64,000 bases of DNA, taken from Ancylobacter aquaticus (lineage in GTDB: Bacteria; Pseudomonadota; Alphaproteobacteria; Rhizobiales; Xanthobacteraceae). Below are positions 28,032-36,788 of this stretch, in pieces. Where the stretch lies: the NCBI RefSeq assembly GCF_004339465.1, contig NZ_SMFY01000001.1:1860001-1924000 (forward strand), read 5' to 3'. Below the pieces are notes generated by a model that was not told the origin of the DNA, did not search any database, and saw only the letters and a program-made list of their open reading frames with translations. The position numbers were made by a program, and so were the translations under genes. Position 1 is the stretch's first letter. Every line of letters begins with the position of its first letter.

Positions 28032-28595
28032 TCTGGTTCGTCCCCGGTTCGCGGCGGACCTGTCCGCGGCCCGCGTGTCGATCTTCAAAGCCTCGGACCT
28101 GCGTCCGCATACCTGTCATCCCGGAATCGAACGGCTCGGAGGCCGCTGCGTTCCGGTGGTTGTTGGTACACACGTGACACGCATAAACGCCTCGCCGGAA
28201 TGTGGTACCGGCGATAGAGCCCGCTTCAATCTGGATGATGCCGGCCCGCAAAACCTACGCTGCGGACGACGGCGCCAAACTGGCCGACTCCCTCTGACGC
28301 GTCAACCTTACGTCACAAACTCTAGTGTGGAGTATGTGAAAAATCTCTAAATGTAGATGGTAATGCAACAGCCTGATCGCCAGAGCCGACCCCCAATCCG
28401 TGGGGGATTCGGCCTCTGAGTCCAGCGCCAATGCGCCCACCCGTCAGCGGGCGGTGAACAGTGGGGATGACGGGCATGGCCGTGCTTTACGCTTTCGCAC
28501 TTTCATCCCTGGCGTCCTGACCCACCGGCATCTGGACAGCGGCGGCGCGGGCGCCCAAATGGCATCCAACCCGCCATTCCAACCCGGCCCCCTCC
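28032..28595. other. 564-base gene-free interval between nrdJ and the MFS gene
   Basis: I see no convincing gene here. The part near nrdJ holds GC-rich inverted repeats (for example GCGGAC/GTCCGC near 28054-28067 and GCCGG/CCGGC near 28192-28210). The middle, about 28300-28370, is markedly AT-richer than the surroundings and is the likely promoter zone of nrdJ; it contains a possible NrdR box. I looked for a cobalamin riboswitch because nrdJ is B12-dependent and did not find the conserved B12-box pattern. Confidence 0.6.
28313..28328 (-). promoter_or_regulatory. Candidate NrdR-binding box upstream of nrdJ
   Basis: On the minus strand the 16-base sequence ACACTAGAGTTTGTGA matches about 12 positions of the known NrdR box (ACACwATATATwGTGT), including both outer ACAC/GTG parts. 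NrdR boxes repress ribonucleotide reductase genes and usually occur in pairs. I could not find a clear second box, so this is tentative. Confidence 0.35.
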
Positions 28596-29786
28596 ATGTC
28601 CTCCGCCACCGACGCGCCTTCCGCCGCCGGCGCCCTGACCTTTTTCCTGCTCGCGCTGGCGGCGGGGCTTGGCGCGGCCAATCTCTATTACGCCCAGCCG
28701 CTGATCGCGCTGATCGCCGACGATATCGGCCTCGACGAGACGCTTGCGAGCCTCGTCGTCACCGTCGGGCAACTCGGCTACATCGTGGGCCTGCTGCTGC
28801 TGGTGCCGCTCGGCGACATTGTCGAGAATCGCCGGCTGATCGGCGCCATCCTGCTCTGCGCCGCGGCGGGGCTCGGCCTCGCCTTCGTTTCCACCGCGCC
28901 CTCCATGTTCCTGCTGGCGGCGCTGATGTTCGGTGTCGGCTCGGTGGTGGCGCAGGTCGCGGTACCCTTTGCCGCCCATCTCGCCCGGCCTGAGGAGCGC
29001 GGCCGCAAGGTCGGCAGCGTGGTCAGCGGGCTGATGACCGGCATATTGCTGGCGCGGCCGGTCTCCTCGCTGCTGGCGCACTGGTTCGGCTGGCGGGCGG
29101 TGTTCCTCATTGCCGCGCTGGCGATGCTGGCGCTGGCGGCGGGGTTGCGCCTCGCGCTGCCGGCGCGCCGGCCGGGCGGCCGCTCCAGCTATCGCCGTCT
29201 CGTCGGCTCGCTATGGCCGCTGCTGCGCTCGCAGCCGGTGCTGCGCCGTCGCGCGGCCTATCAGGCGGCGATGTTCGGCGCCTTCACCCTGTTCTGGACC
29301 GCCGCGCCGCTCCAACTCAGCGCGCCGGAATTCGGCCTCGGCCAACAGGGCATCGCGCTGTTCGCGCTGGCCGGCGCGGCCAGCGTCGTGGTGTCGCCGT
29401 TCGCCGGCTGGCTGGCCGACCGGGGATTCTCGACGGCGGCGACGGGGGCGGCGCTGCTGCTGGCGATCGCCGGCCTGCTGCTGACGGAATTGGGTGTCGC
29501 CGTTTCCTCGGTGGTGGTGCTGGCACTGGGCGCCATCGTGCTCGACTGCGCGGCAACGGCCAACCTGGTCTTCGGCCAGCGCGCCATCTTCATGCTGGCG
29601 CCGGAAATCCGCTCGCGGCTCAACGCGCTCTATATCGCGACCTTCTTCTTCGGCGGTGCGCTGGGCTCGGCGCTGGCCAGCCCGCTCTATGCGCTGGGCG
29701 GCTGGGCCGCGGTGACGACGGCGGGCAGCGCTGTCCTGCTGCTGGCGCTGGCCTATTACGCCACCGAGTTCCGCGCACGCGGATAA
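28596..29786 (+). CDS. Major facilitator superfamily exporter
   Basis: A 396-residue membrane protein with about 12 hydrophobic helices. The opening AGLGAANLYYAQPLIALIADDIGL and the GLLLLVPLGDIVENRR loop (the MFS motif A position) match the YnfM/arabinose-efflux-like group of drug-H+ antiporters. A second half-repeat starts around RRRAAYQAAMFGAFTLFWTAAPLQLS, as expected from the 6+6 architecture. Its substrate is unknown, and no regulator gene is adjacent. It is a single gene; the next gene starts 90 bases after its stop. Confidence 0.9.
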   Translation: MSSATDAPSAAGALTFFLLALAAGLGAANLYYAQPLIALIADDIGLDETLASLVVTVGQLGYIVGLLLLVPLGDIVENRRLIGAILLCAAAGLGLAFVSTAPSMFLLAALMFGVGSVVAQVAVPFAAHLARPEERGRKVGSVVSGLMTGILLARPVSSLLAHWFGWRAVFLIAALAMLALAAGLRLALPARRPGGRSSYRRLVGSLWPLLRSQPVLRRRAAYQAAMFGAFTLFWTAAPLQLSAPEFGLGQQGIALFALAGAASVVVSPFAGWLADRGFSTAATGAALLLAIAGLLLTELGVAVSSVVVLALGAIVLDCAATANLVFGQRAIFMLAPEIRSRLNALYIATFFFGGALGSALASPLYALGGWAAVTTAGSAVLLLALAYYATEFRARG

Positions 29787-29876
29787 GCGCCACGGCGCGC
29801 CGCGTGCGGCTGGACTTAGCGCGGTGCGGATGGCATGTTCCGCGCGAGATTTACGGCCGGCGCAGGGACGAATTTC

Positions 29877-30290
29877 GTGAAGCTTTCTGACTTCATCACC
29901 GAGACCTTCACCTGGTGGAACGCCCAGACCATGGGCACGCGCTTCCACACATGGCGGCATGGGGAGTTCGTCGGCACGGACGATTTCGGCAACCGCTACT
30001 ACCGCACCAAGGGCGGCCGGATCGACCCTTCGCTCGGCTTCGAGCGGCGCTGGGTGATCTTCAACGGCGTTGCCGAGGCGACCAAGATTCCGCCCGGCTG
30101 GCACGCCTGGATGCACCAGCGCTCGGACGTGCCGCCGAGCCAGGAGACCTATGTGGCGCATGAATGGGAAAAGCCGCACCGGCCGAACCCCACCGGCACG
30201 GTCGATGCCTATCACCCGCCCGGCTCGGCCATCGGCTTCGGCCATCGCCCCGAAGTGACGGGCGACTACAAGGCCTGGACGCCCGAGTGA
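29877..30290 (+). CDS. NDUFA12 (B17.2) family complex I accessory subunit
   Basis: A 137-residue homologue of the mitochondrial complex I subunit NDUFA12. It opens with ITETFTWWNAQTMGTRFHTWRHGEFVGTDDFGNRYYRTKGG, the most conserved block of the family, followed by RRWVIFNG and PPGWHAWMHQRSDVPPS. Alphaproteobacteria carry it as a supernumerary subunit of NADH:ubiquinone oxidoreductase on the cytoplasmic side. GTG at 29877 is preferred because AGGGA lies eight bases before it and family members start just ahead of this block; an ATG at 29835 would add unconserved residues. The DUF2155 gene follows, a common pairing in Hyphomicrobiales as far as I recall. Confidence 0.93.
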   Translation: MKLSDFITETFTWWNAQTMGTRFHTWRHGEFVGTDDFGNRYYRTKGGRIDPSLGFERRWVIFNGVAEATKIPPGWHAWMHQRSDVPPSQETYVAHEWEKPHRPNPTGTVDAYHPPGSAIGFGHRPEVTGDYKAWTPE

Positions 30291-30412
30291 ACCTGGCCGC
30301 GCCGGCGGGGCCGCGCGCGGCATTTTCGCGCCCGCCCCGACATCGCCGCATTGCCCGGCATCTTGGCCCCCTGCACGTGCCGGAGGGCTGGCGCGCTTCG
30401 CGAGGCTTTTCG

Positions 30413-31081
30413 GTGCACGGCATTTACGCTTTCCGACCGTTCCTGCGTTCCACGCTTATCGCGGGAGCGATGCTGGCCGCGCTGGCTTCCGCCGCGCCGC
30501 TGGCCGCCCAGCAGGGCTGGCAGGGCGGGGTCGAATCGCAGCCTCTCGCGCCGCCGCCCGGCGGGCTGGACGGCCCGGTGCAGGACCCCGATTCGCTGCC
30601 CGGCGGCGTCGGCGTTCCCTCCATCATGGACGACCCGGATGCCGGCGCCCCGCGCGCCCCGACGCAGGCGCAGCCGGAAGTGCCCGGCACCGCCACCGTC
30701 GGCCCCAGCGGTGACATCGAGGTCATCCAGCCGCCGGAGCAGAAGGTGGAGAACCGCACGGCGGTGTTTTCCGGCCTCGACAAGATCACCGGCCGCATCA
30801 CCAGCTTCGACGTGTCGATCAATGAGACGGTGCAGTTCGGCGCGCTGCGCATCACCCCGCGCGCCTGCTACACCCGGCCCGAGACCGAGCAGCAGAACAC
30901 GACCGGCTTTGTCGAGATCCAGGAAATTTCACTGGACGGCAAGATGCAGCCGCTGTTCGGCGGCTGGATGTTCGCCTCCAGCCCCGGCCTGCACGGCGTC
31001 GAGCACCCGATCTATGATGTGTGGCTGACCGACTGCAAGCAGACCGACCCGGTGATCGCCTCGCCCGGCGGCCAGCAGTAG
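30413..31081 (+). CDS. DUF2155 domain-containing exported protein
   Basis: A 222-residue secreted protein. GTG at 30413 has GAGG seven bases upstream and opens a signal peptide that ends near APLAAQ (about residue 35). A proline/glycine-rich linker follows (about 36-105), and then the DUF2155 domain (about 110-215): [44 protein letters not shown] and [28 protein letters not shown]. Two conserved cysteines (ACYTR, TDCK) could form a disulfide. Function is unknown. Its last 70 bases overlap the end of the convergent aat gene. Confidence 0.85.
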   Translation: MHGIYAFRPFLRSTLIAGAMLAALASAAPLAAQQGWQGGVESQPLAPPPGGLDGPVQDPDSLPGGVGVPSIMDDPDAGAPRAPTQAQPEVPGTATVGPSGDIEVIQPPEQKVENRTAVFSGLDKITGRITSFDVSINETVQFGALRITPRACYTRPETEQQNTTGFVEIQEISLDGKMQPLFGGWMFASSPGLHGVEHPIYDVWLTDCKQTDPVIASPGGQQ

Positions 31082-31692
31082 AAATCGGCCTCGCCCGCTT
31101 CCAGCGCTTGTGCCAGCAGGCGGTGATACTGGCGCCTCGGCACCTCGACGGCGCCGAAGCTTTTCAGATGATCGGTGACGAACTGGGTGTCGAGCAGCAC
31201 GAAGCCGCCCTTCTTCAGCCGCGCCACCAGATGCACCAGCGCCACCTTCGAGGCGTCGCGGGCGGTGTGGAACATGCTCTCGCCGAAGAAGGCGCGCCCC
31301 AGCCGCACGCCATAGAGCCCGCCGACCAGAACCCCGTCCTGCCAGGCTTCCACCGAATGGCAGTGGCCGCGCGCGTGGAGGTCGCAATAGAGCTTGCGGA
31401 TGCGCCGGTTGATCCAGGTCGAGCCGCGCCCGTCGGCAGGTGCGGAGCAGCCGTCGATCACCGCCTCGAAATCATGGTCGATGCGAATCTCGAATTTGTC
31501 CGAGCGGATGGTGCGGGCGAGGCGGCTGGAAATGGCGAAATCGTCGAGCGGGATGACGCCGCGCCGCTCCGGCTCGATCCAGTAGAGGCCGGGGTCGTCG
31601 GCGCTCTCGGCCATTGGGAAGATGCCGCAGGCATAGGCCTTCAGCAGGACTTCCGGGGTGATCTCGACCTGGTGTTCGCGCGGGCGTGACAT
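31012..31692 (-). CDS. aat: Leucyl/phenylalanyl-tRNA--protein transferase
   Basis: Aat adds Leu or Phe from aminoacyl-tRNA to the N terminus of proteins starting with Arg or Lys, marking them for ClpAP (the N-degron pathway). The 226-residue protein shows the family blocks: [58 protein letters not shown] and [31 protein letters not shown]. The C-terminal part after [16 protein letters not shown] overlaps the end of the DUF2155 gene by 70 bases on the opposite strand. No strong ribosome-binding site precedes the ATG. Confidence 0.95.
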   Translation of the reverse strand: MSRPREHQVEITPEVLLKAYACGIFPMAESADDPGLYWIEPERRGVIPLDDFAISSRLARTIRSDKFEIRIDHDFEAVIDGCSAPADGRGSTWINRRIRKLYCDLHARGHCHSVEAWQDGVLVGGLYGVRLGRAFFGESMFHTARDASKVALVHLVARLKKGGFVLLDTQFVTDHLKSFGAVEVPRRQYHRLLAQALEAGEADFYCWPPGEAITGSVCLQSVSHTS

Positions 31693-31762
31693 AACGTCAG
31701 CATGACGGAGATGCGCGGCGCTGTGAAGGCGAGGGCCCGGCGGTGTGTCCCGCGGCGGACAT

Positions 31763-31789
31763 GAAAATGGCCGGGACGAACCCGGCCAT
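31763..31789 (-). terminator. Rho-independent terminator of accC
   Basis: On the minus strand a 9-bp stem (ATGGCCGGG with CCCGGCCAT) and a five-base loop are followed by TTTT, 60 bases beyond the accC stop. Compared with the nrdJ terminator, the stem shows one compensated base-pair change. Confidence 0.75.
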
Positions 31790-31849
31790 AGTATCGTTCG
31801 GGTGGGACGAGACTGGTCACATCGTTAGAGATTAACAATGGGACCAGTA

Positions 31850-33202
31850 TCAGGCGCCCGGCTCGCCCTCGGCGAGGAAGTGTTCGAGCCAGTGGATGTC
31901 GTAGGCGCCGCGCTTGATGTCGTCGTTCTCGACCAGTTCGCGGAACAGCGGCAGCGTGGTCTCGATGCCTTCCACCACGAACTCGTTCAACGCCCGGCGC
32001 AGGCGGGCGAGGCATTCCTCGCGGTTGGCGGCGTGGACGATCAGCTTGCCGATCATGCTGTCGTAATAGGGCGGGATCGAATAGCCCTGATAGACCGCCG
32101 AATCGATCCGCACGCCAAGGCCGCCCGGCACATGCCAGTAGCCGATCTTGCCGGGCGAGGGCCGGAAGGTGCGCGCATGCTCGGCGTTCACCCGGCACTC
32201 GATCGCATGGCCGTTCAGCACCACGTCGTCCTGGGTGAAGCTCAGCGCCTCGCCGGCGGCGACACGGATCTGCTCGCGGATCAGGTCGATGCCGGTGATG
32301 GCCTCCGTGACCGGATGCTCCACCTGGATGCGGGTGTTCATCTCGATGAAATAGAACTCGCCATTCTCGTAGAGGAACTCGATCGTCCCGGCCCCGAGAT
32401 ATTTCATGTCCCGCATCGCCTTGGCACAGGTCTCGCCAATGCGGGCACGCTGTTCGGCGGTGATGGTCGGGGAGGGCGCCTCTTCCAGCACCTTCTGGTG
32501 GCGGCGCTGGAGCGAGCAGTCGCGCTCGCCCAGATGCGCCGCGTTACCCTTACCGTCGCCGAAGACCTGGATTTCGATGTGGCGGGGCGTGCCGAGATAC
32601 TTCTCGATATAGACCGCATCGTCGCCGAAATTGGCCCGCGCTTCCGAACGCGCGGTCGACAGGGCGGAGGACAGCTCGTCTTCCGAGCGCGCCACCTTCA
32701 TGCCACGTCCGCCACCGCCGGCAGCCGCCTTGATGAGCACGGGATAGCCGATCTCCCGGGCGACCTTGATCGCCTCATCCTCGGAGGTAATGCCGCCTTC
32801 GGAGCCCGGCACGCACGGAATGCCAAGCTTCTTGGCGGTGCGCTTGGCTTCGATCTTGTCGCCCATGACGCGGATATGCTCGGGCTTGGGCCCGATGAAC
32901 GCGACGCCGTGGTCGATGAGAATTTCGGCGAAGCGCGCGTTCTCGGAGAGGAAGCCGTAGCCCGGATGCACCGCTTCCGCCCCGGTGATCTCGCAGGCGG
33001 CGAGGAGGGCGGGAATGTTGAGGTAGCTGTCCTTGGCGGCCGCAGGGCCGATGCACACGCTCTCGTCGGCCAGCTTCACATGCATGGCGTCGGCGTCGGC
33101 GGTGGAATGCACCGCCACGGTGGCGATGCCCATTTCCTTGCAGGCGCGCAGCACGCGCAGGGCGATCTCGCCGCGATTGGCAATCAGGATCTTGCCGAAC
33201 AT
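31850..33202 (-). CDS. accC: Acetyl-CoA carboxylase, biotin carboxylase subunit
   Basis: AccC carboxylates biotin on AccB using ATP and bicarbonate, the first half-reaction of malonyl-CoA synthesis. The 450-residue protein has the N-terminal domain [25 protein letters not shown], the ATP-grasp glycine-rich loop [15 protein letters not shown], the [18 protein letters not shown] strand and the active-site stretch [16 protein letters not shown]. Length is typical. It starts ten bases after the accB stop, with its GAGG ribosome-binding site just before the gap, indicating translational coupling. Confidence 0.97.
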   Translation of the reverse strand: MFGKILIANRGEIALRVLRACKEMGIATVAVHSTADADAMHVKLADESVCIGPAAAKDSYLNIPALLAACEITGAEAVHPGYGFLSENARFAEILIDHGVAFIGPKPEHIRVMGDKIEAKRTAKKLGIPCVPGSEGGITSEDEAIKVAREIGYPVLIKAAAGGGGRGMKVARSEDELSSALSTARSEARANFGDDAVYIEKYLGTPRHIEIQVFGDGKGNAAHLGERDCSLQRRHQKVLEEAPSPTITAEQRARIGETCAKAMRDMKYLGAGTIEFLYENGEFYFIEMNTRIQVEHPVTEAITGIDLIREQIRVAAGEALSFTQDDVVLNGHAIECRVNAEHARTFRPSPGKIGYWHVPGGLGVRIDSAVYQGYSIPPYYDSMIGKLIVHAANREECLARLRRALNEFVVEGIETTLPLFRELVENDDIKRGAYDIHWLEHFLAEGEPGA

Positions 33203-33212
33203 CAGGCGCGCC

Positions 33213-33692
33213 TCACTCGATGATCAGGAGTGGCTCGCCATATTCGACCGGCTGCGCATTCTCCACGATGATTCGGGTCACGGTGCCGGCGCGGGGCGCG
33301 GGAATCGCGTTCATGGTCTTCATCGCCTCGACGATGAGCAGCGTCTGGCCTTCCTTCACCACCGAGCCGACATCGACGAAATACTTCGCGCCGGGCTCCG
33401 CACCGAGATAGGCGGTGCCCACCATCGGGGAGGTGACGAGGCCGGGGTGCTTGGACACATCGGCGGGGGAGGCGGCCGCAGCCGCAGCGGCGAGCGGGGC
33501 CGGCGCGGCCGCCAAGGGGGCCGGGGCCGCCGCCAACGGCGCGGTGGCATAGACGGTGGGAGGGGCACGCACGACGCGGATGCGCAGATCTTCCTGCTGC
33601 ACCTCAATCTCGGTGAGGTCGCTTTCGGAGAGCAGGTTGGCGATCTCGCGCACCAGCGCGGGGTCGATGTTCGGCTTGTTGGTTTTCATCAT
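33213..33692 (-). CDS. accB: Acetyl-CoA carboxylase biotin carboxyl carrier protein
   Basis: AccB carries biotin between AccC and the carboxyltransferase. The 159-residue protein has an N-terminal helical part ([24 protein letters not shown]), a flexible alanine/proline linker (about 50-78) and the C-terminal biotinyl domain with biotin attached to K125 in VEAMKTMN. The hammerhead 'thumb' fits the AccB type. Two ATG codons in tandem (33692 and 33689) are available. It sits between aroQ and accC with short gaps, so one transcript from the aroQ promoter is likely. Confidence 0.96.
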   Translation of the reverse strand: MMKTNKPNIDPALVREIANLLSESDLTEIEVQQEDLRIRVVRAPPTVYATAPLAAAPAPLAAAPAPLAAAAAAASPADVSKHPGLVTSPMVGTAYLGAEPGAKYFVDVGSVVKEGQTLLIVEAMKTMNAIPAPRAGTVTRIIVENAQPVEYGEPLLIIE

Positions 33693-33722
33693 GATCCCGT
33701 GACGGTCGCTAGCCCGTCTCCC

Positions 33723-34166
33723 TCAGCTGATCCTGCCACCGGCGGTGGCGAGCGCGTCGATGGCGAGCCTGTAGCCCTCGATTCCCAGGCCGCAGATCAC
33801 CCCACGGGCAACCGGCGAAACATAGGAGTGATGGCGGAAGGCTTCGCGCGCGAAGACGTTGGACAGGTGGACTTCGACGACAATGAGGCCGACCGCCTTG
33901 ATGGCGTCGGCAATGGCGACCGAGGTGTGGGTGTAGGCCGCCGCGTTCAGTACCACGCCGCGCGAGCCACGCGCTTCCTGGAGGAAGGTGACGAGCTCGC
34001 CCTCATGGTTGCTCTGGCGGAACACCATATCGAGCCTGTGGCGCGCGCAGGCGGCGCGGCAGGCAGCCTCCACATCGGCGATGGTCGCATGGCCGTACAC
34101 CTCCGGCTCGCGCGTGCCGAGCAGGTTGAGGTTCGGTCCGTTGAGAACATGCACCGTGTCGGGCAT
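33723..34166 (-). CDS. aroQ: 3-dehydroquinate dehydratase, type II
   Basis: AroQ dehydrates 3-dehydroquinate in the shikimate pathway. The 147-residue protein matches the type II dodecameric form: [19 protein letters not shown] at the N terminus (flexible lid with catalytic Arg and Tyr), [27 protein letters not shown], and [31 protein letters not shown] with the catalytic His region. GAGG precedes the ATG by four bases. It is the first gene of the aroQ-accB-accC unit, with a good promoter about 45 bases upstream. Confidence 0.97.
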   Translation of the reverse strand: MPDTVHVLNGPNLNLLGTREPEVYGHATIADVEAACRAACARHRLDMVFRQSNHEGELVTFLQEARGSRGVVLNAAAYTHTSVAIADAIKAVGLIVVEVHLSNVFAREAFRHHSYVSPVARGVICGLGIEGYRLAIDALATAGGRIS

Positions 34167-34217
34167 CGCGCCTCAGTGAGCCAGCCGCCGGCGGCCCCAT
34201 GCCGGGACGGCCGCGGG

Positions 34218-34246
34218 GTTATAGGCAATGGCTTGCCCCGCGCCAA
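34218..34246 (-). promoter_or_regulatory. Probable sigma70 promoter of aroQ-accB-accC
   Basis: Read on the minus strand, TTGGCG (34246-34241) and TATAAC (34223-34218) are separated by exactly 17 bases. Transcription would start about 45 bases before the aroQ ATG. Confidence 0.5.
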
Positions 34247-34347
34247 GCCCCGCCGCGCCTTCCACAGGATTATCCCCGGCCGGCAGGAGCCGGGGAGCCG
34301 GTTTGTGAGGAAGGACCTGGCGCCGCGCGATCAGCACGCGGCCCGGT

Positions 34348-35133
34348 TCAGCATTCGGTTTTGCCGCAGCTGCGCACCGAGGCGATGGCGCCCTTGAGCT
34401 GGTCGTGGCCGACCGCGCCGACCACCACCTGGTCGCCCAGCACATAGCTCGGCGTGCCGTCGATGCCGAGCGCTTCGGCCAGTTGCAGGTCGTCCTGCAG
34501 CGTGGCGTTGACTTCGGGGTTCTCCAGCGCCTTTTCCAGCGCCGCCTTGTCGACGCCTACCGCCAGCGCGGCTTCGATCGCCTTGTCCTTGTTGGCCTGC
34601 CCGCGCTCGCCGAGCAGCTTCTTGTGGAAGGCGAAATACTTGTCCGGCGCCGCCAGCCGCACCGCGACGCCGACCCGCGCGGCTTCCACGGAGCCGGGTC
34701 CAAGCACCGGGAATTCCTTGAGGATGACCTTAAGCTTGGGGTCGCCTTCGATCAGTTCGGTGAGGTCGGTCAGGGCGCGCTTGCAGTAGCCGCAATTGTA
34801 ATCGAAAAACTCGACCAGCGTGACGTCGCCCTGCGGGTTGCCGACCACGATGCCGCGCGTGGTGTCGTAGATGCGCGGCTTCAGCTCGGCCACGGCGCTT
34901 TCGCGCTGCTTCGCCTCGGCGGCAGCCTGGCGCTTCTGCAGCACCATGATCGCCTCCTGGATCACCTCGGGATTGTTCACGAGATACTCGCGGATCACGC
35001 TCTCGAATTCCTTGCGCTGGGCGTCGTCGAGCGCTGAGGCAGGCGTGTGGGCCGCGCCGAGCAGCAGGCCGGCGGCAAGGCCGAGCGCGAGGGCGGCGCG
35101 GCCGGCGCGGCGGAAGAGGCTGAGGGGCGACAT
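34348..35133 (-). CDS. DsbA family periplasmic thiol-disulfide oxidoreductase
   Basis: A 261-residue exported protein with a signal peptide (about residues 1-34, ending PASA), a helical N-terminal segment (EFESVIREYLVNNPEVIQEAI, typical of the Com1/ScsC-like group), and a thioredoxin-fold domain with the active site C114-G-Y-C117 in EFFDYNCGYCKRAL. The cis-proline loop is GTPSYVLGDQVV. It probably makes or isomerises disulfides in the periplasm. The start at 35133 has GGAG six bases upstream, better than the ATG at 35169. It lies 36 bases behind the M48 protease gene and is likely in its transcript. Confidence 0.92.
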   Translation of the reverse strand: MSPLSLFRRAGRAALALGLAAGLLLGAAHTPASALDDAQRKEFESVIREYLVNNPEVIQEAIMVLQKRQAAAEAKQRESAVAELKPRIYDTTRGIVVGNPQGDVTLVEFFDYNCGYCKRALTDLTELIEGDPKLKVILKEFPVLGPGSVEAARVGVAVRLAAPDKYFAFHKKLLGERGQANKDKAIEAALAVGVDKAALEKALENPEVNATLQDDLQLAEALGIDGTPSYVLGDQVVVGAVGHDQLKGAIASVRSCGKTEC

Positions 35134-35169
35134 GGGCTTCTCCAGAGGGAAGGTGGCGGGCGCGGCCAT

Positions 35170-36645
35170 TTACTGGCCGGCTCTCTTGCTGCGGGCGTTC
35201 CGGTCGACCGGCGGCTTGTAGTTGACGATGTCATCGGCCTTCAGCCAGCCCGGGGTGCCGAGCTTGAAGCCGTTGCGGGCCCGGGTCCCCAGTTCGCGCG
35301 AGAGGCGGAAATCGCCGCTCATGAACGCGGCCTGGGCCGAGGCGAGGTCGGCGTTGGGAATGTCGCCCTTGCGTCCGTAGGCCATCGCGAGATAGCGCCA
35401 GCCGGCCGGCGAGGAAGGCTCGCGCTGCAGACTGAAGGTCAATTCGCGCACGGCCTCTTCCATGGATGCCTTGTCGTCATTGGCCACCAGCGCCTGGCCG
35501 AGCAGCATGCGGATCAGCGGGTTGCCATCGGACAGCGCCACCGCGCGGCGCAGCGGCGGCACCGCCTCGCGCGCCCGCCCGGCCTCCAGCAGGGCCTGGC
35601 CCTTCAACTCGTGGAAATAGGGGTTGTTCGGCTGCTCGGCGATCAGCGAATCGATCTGGTTCAGCGCATCGGGGATGCTGCCGAAGCGGTAGCCGGAAAT
35701 CGCCCTCGCGTAGCGCGCCGGCATCGACGTGTCGGAGCGTGGATAGGTGCGGCTCACCGAATCCGGTGGCTGGGTGAAGCCGACCAGCTTGGCCCGCATC
35801 ATGTCGTGCCGCGCCTGCAGAGCGGGCGAATCCTTGGCGTCGTAATAGGGGCTCTTCTTCGCCAGATCCGAGAGCAGCGCGATGCGCTCGGTCGCCATCG
35901 GGTGGCTGAGCACATAGGGGTCGATGCGCTGGCTCAGAAACATCTGGTCGTTCTGGAAGCGCTCGAACGTGGTCAGCATGCCCTTGGCGGACTGCTTGGT
36001 GGCGTTGAGATAGTTCACCGCCGCGCGGTCGGCGGAAGCTTCCTGCCCGCGCTGGTAGGACAGCAGGGTGCGGCGAATGACTTCCTGCGGCGCCATGATG
36101 GCGCCGGCCGCCGCCCCGCCCATATTGGCGCCGCTCGCGGCGCCTGCCGCGACACCGCCGGCGGCGAGCAGCATGGCGACGATGGAGGCGGTCTGCGCCG
36201 TCTCCAGCTGCTGGCGCATATTCGCGAGGTGGCCGCCGGCGATATGGCCGGTCTCGTGTGCCAGCACGCCGATGATCTCGTTCGGCACCTTCGACTGCTT
36301 GAGCGCCCCGGTATTGACGAATATGCGCCGCCCGTCGGCGACGAAGGCGTTGAAGCTGTCGCTGCCGACCAGCACCACCTGGATGTTCTGCTGCTGCAGG
36401 CGCGCGGCCTTGAAGATCGGGCGCGTATAGTCGCGCATCAGCGTCTCGATCTCGGCATCGCGGATGATACTTGGCTGGCGGCTTTGCGCCTGCGCCGGCC
36501 CGGCGGGCAGGGCAAGCGCGGCGGCAGCAAGAAACGCCGCTCCCCGCGCGCCAAGGCGAGCAAGGCCGCGCGCGCGGGCGTCCGGGTTCGACGCCGGCCG
36601 GCGTCGCGTAGGGGAGGGGTTGTCAAGCAACAGCGAAGGCATCAT
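35170..36645 (-). CDS. Periplasmic M48 metalloprotease with TPR-like repeats (BepA/YfgC-like)
   Basis: A 491-residue exported protein. After a signal sequence (end about residue 54, PAQAQ) comes an M48 peptidase domain with zinc ligands H130-E131-x-x-H134 (LAHETGHIAGGH) and E202 (QEASADRAAV). The C-terminal half (about 310-480) is a TPR-like helical region with PNNPYFHELKGQALLEAGRAREAV and AGWRYLAMAYGRKGD. BepA-type proteins assist or degrade outer-membrane proteins such as LptD in E. coli. An arginine-rich head precedes the hydrophobic core of the signal sequence, so a later start is possible. It is followed by a DsbA-like gene, which also points to envelope protein quality control. Confidence 0.92.
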   Translation of the reverse strand: MMPSLLLDNPSPTRRRPASNPDARARGLARLGARGAAFLAAAALALPAGPAQAQSRQPSIIRDAEIETLMRDYTRPIFKAARLQQQNIQVVLVGSDSFNAFVADGRRIFVNTGALKQSKVPNEIIGVLAHETGHIAGGHLANMRQQLETAQTASIVAMLLAAGGVAAGAASGANMGGAAAGAIMAPQEVIRRTLLSYQRGQEASADRAAVNYLNATKQSAKGMLTTFERFQNDQMFLSQRIDPYVLSHPMATERIALLSDLAKKSPYYDAKDSPALQARHDMMRAKLVGFTQPPDSVSRTYPRSDTSMPARYARAISGYRFGSIPDALNQIDSLIAEQPNNPYFHELKGQALLEAGRAREAVPPLRRAVALSDGNPLIRMLLGQALVANDDKASMEEAVRELTFSLQREPSSPAGWRYLAMAYGRKGDIPNADLASAQAAFMSGDFRLSRELGTRARNGFKLGTPGWLKADDIVNYKPPVDRNARSKRAGQ

Positions 36646-36788
36646 CCATCAACATAGTGGGTTCGCGGCGAACTGACGCTGTCGTGACGGCAGGGTCAAG
36701 CCTCCGCCTCATCATCTTCTATTGAACGTCAGCCGAAACGGCCCGGAAAATGCGGCGGCGTCACGGCGGTTCGGCAAGGTTCGTACAT

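Noticed and set aside
28032-28300. Adenosylcobalamin riboswitch in front of nrdJ
   Set aside because: The enzyme is B12-dependent and a GCCGG...CCGGC hairpin is present on the minus strand, but the conserved B12-box and the GCCACTG core were not found in the right order.
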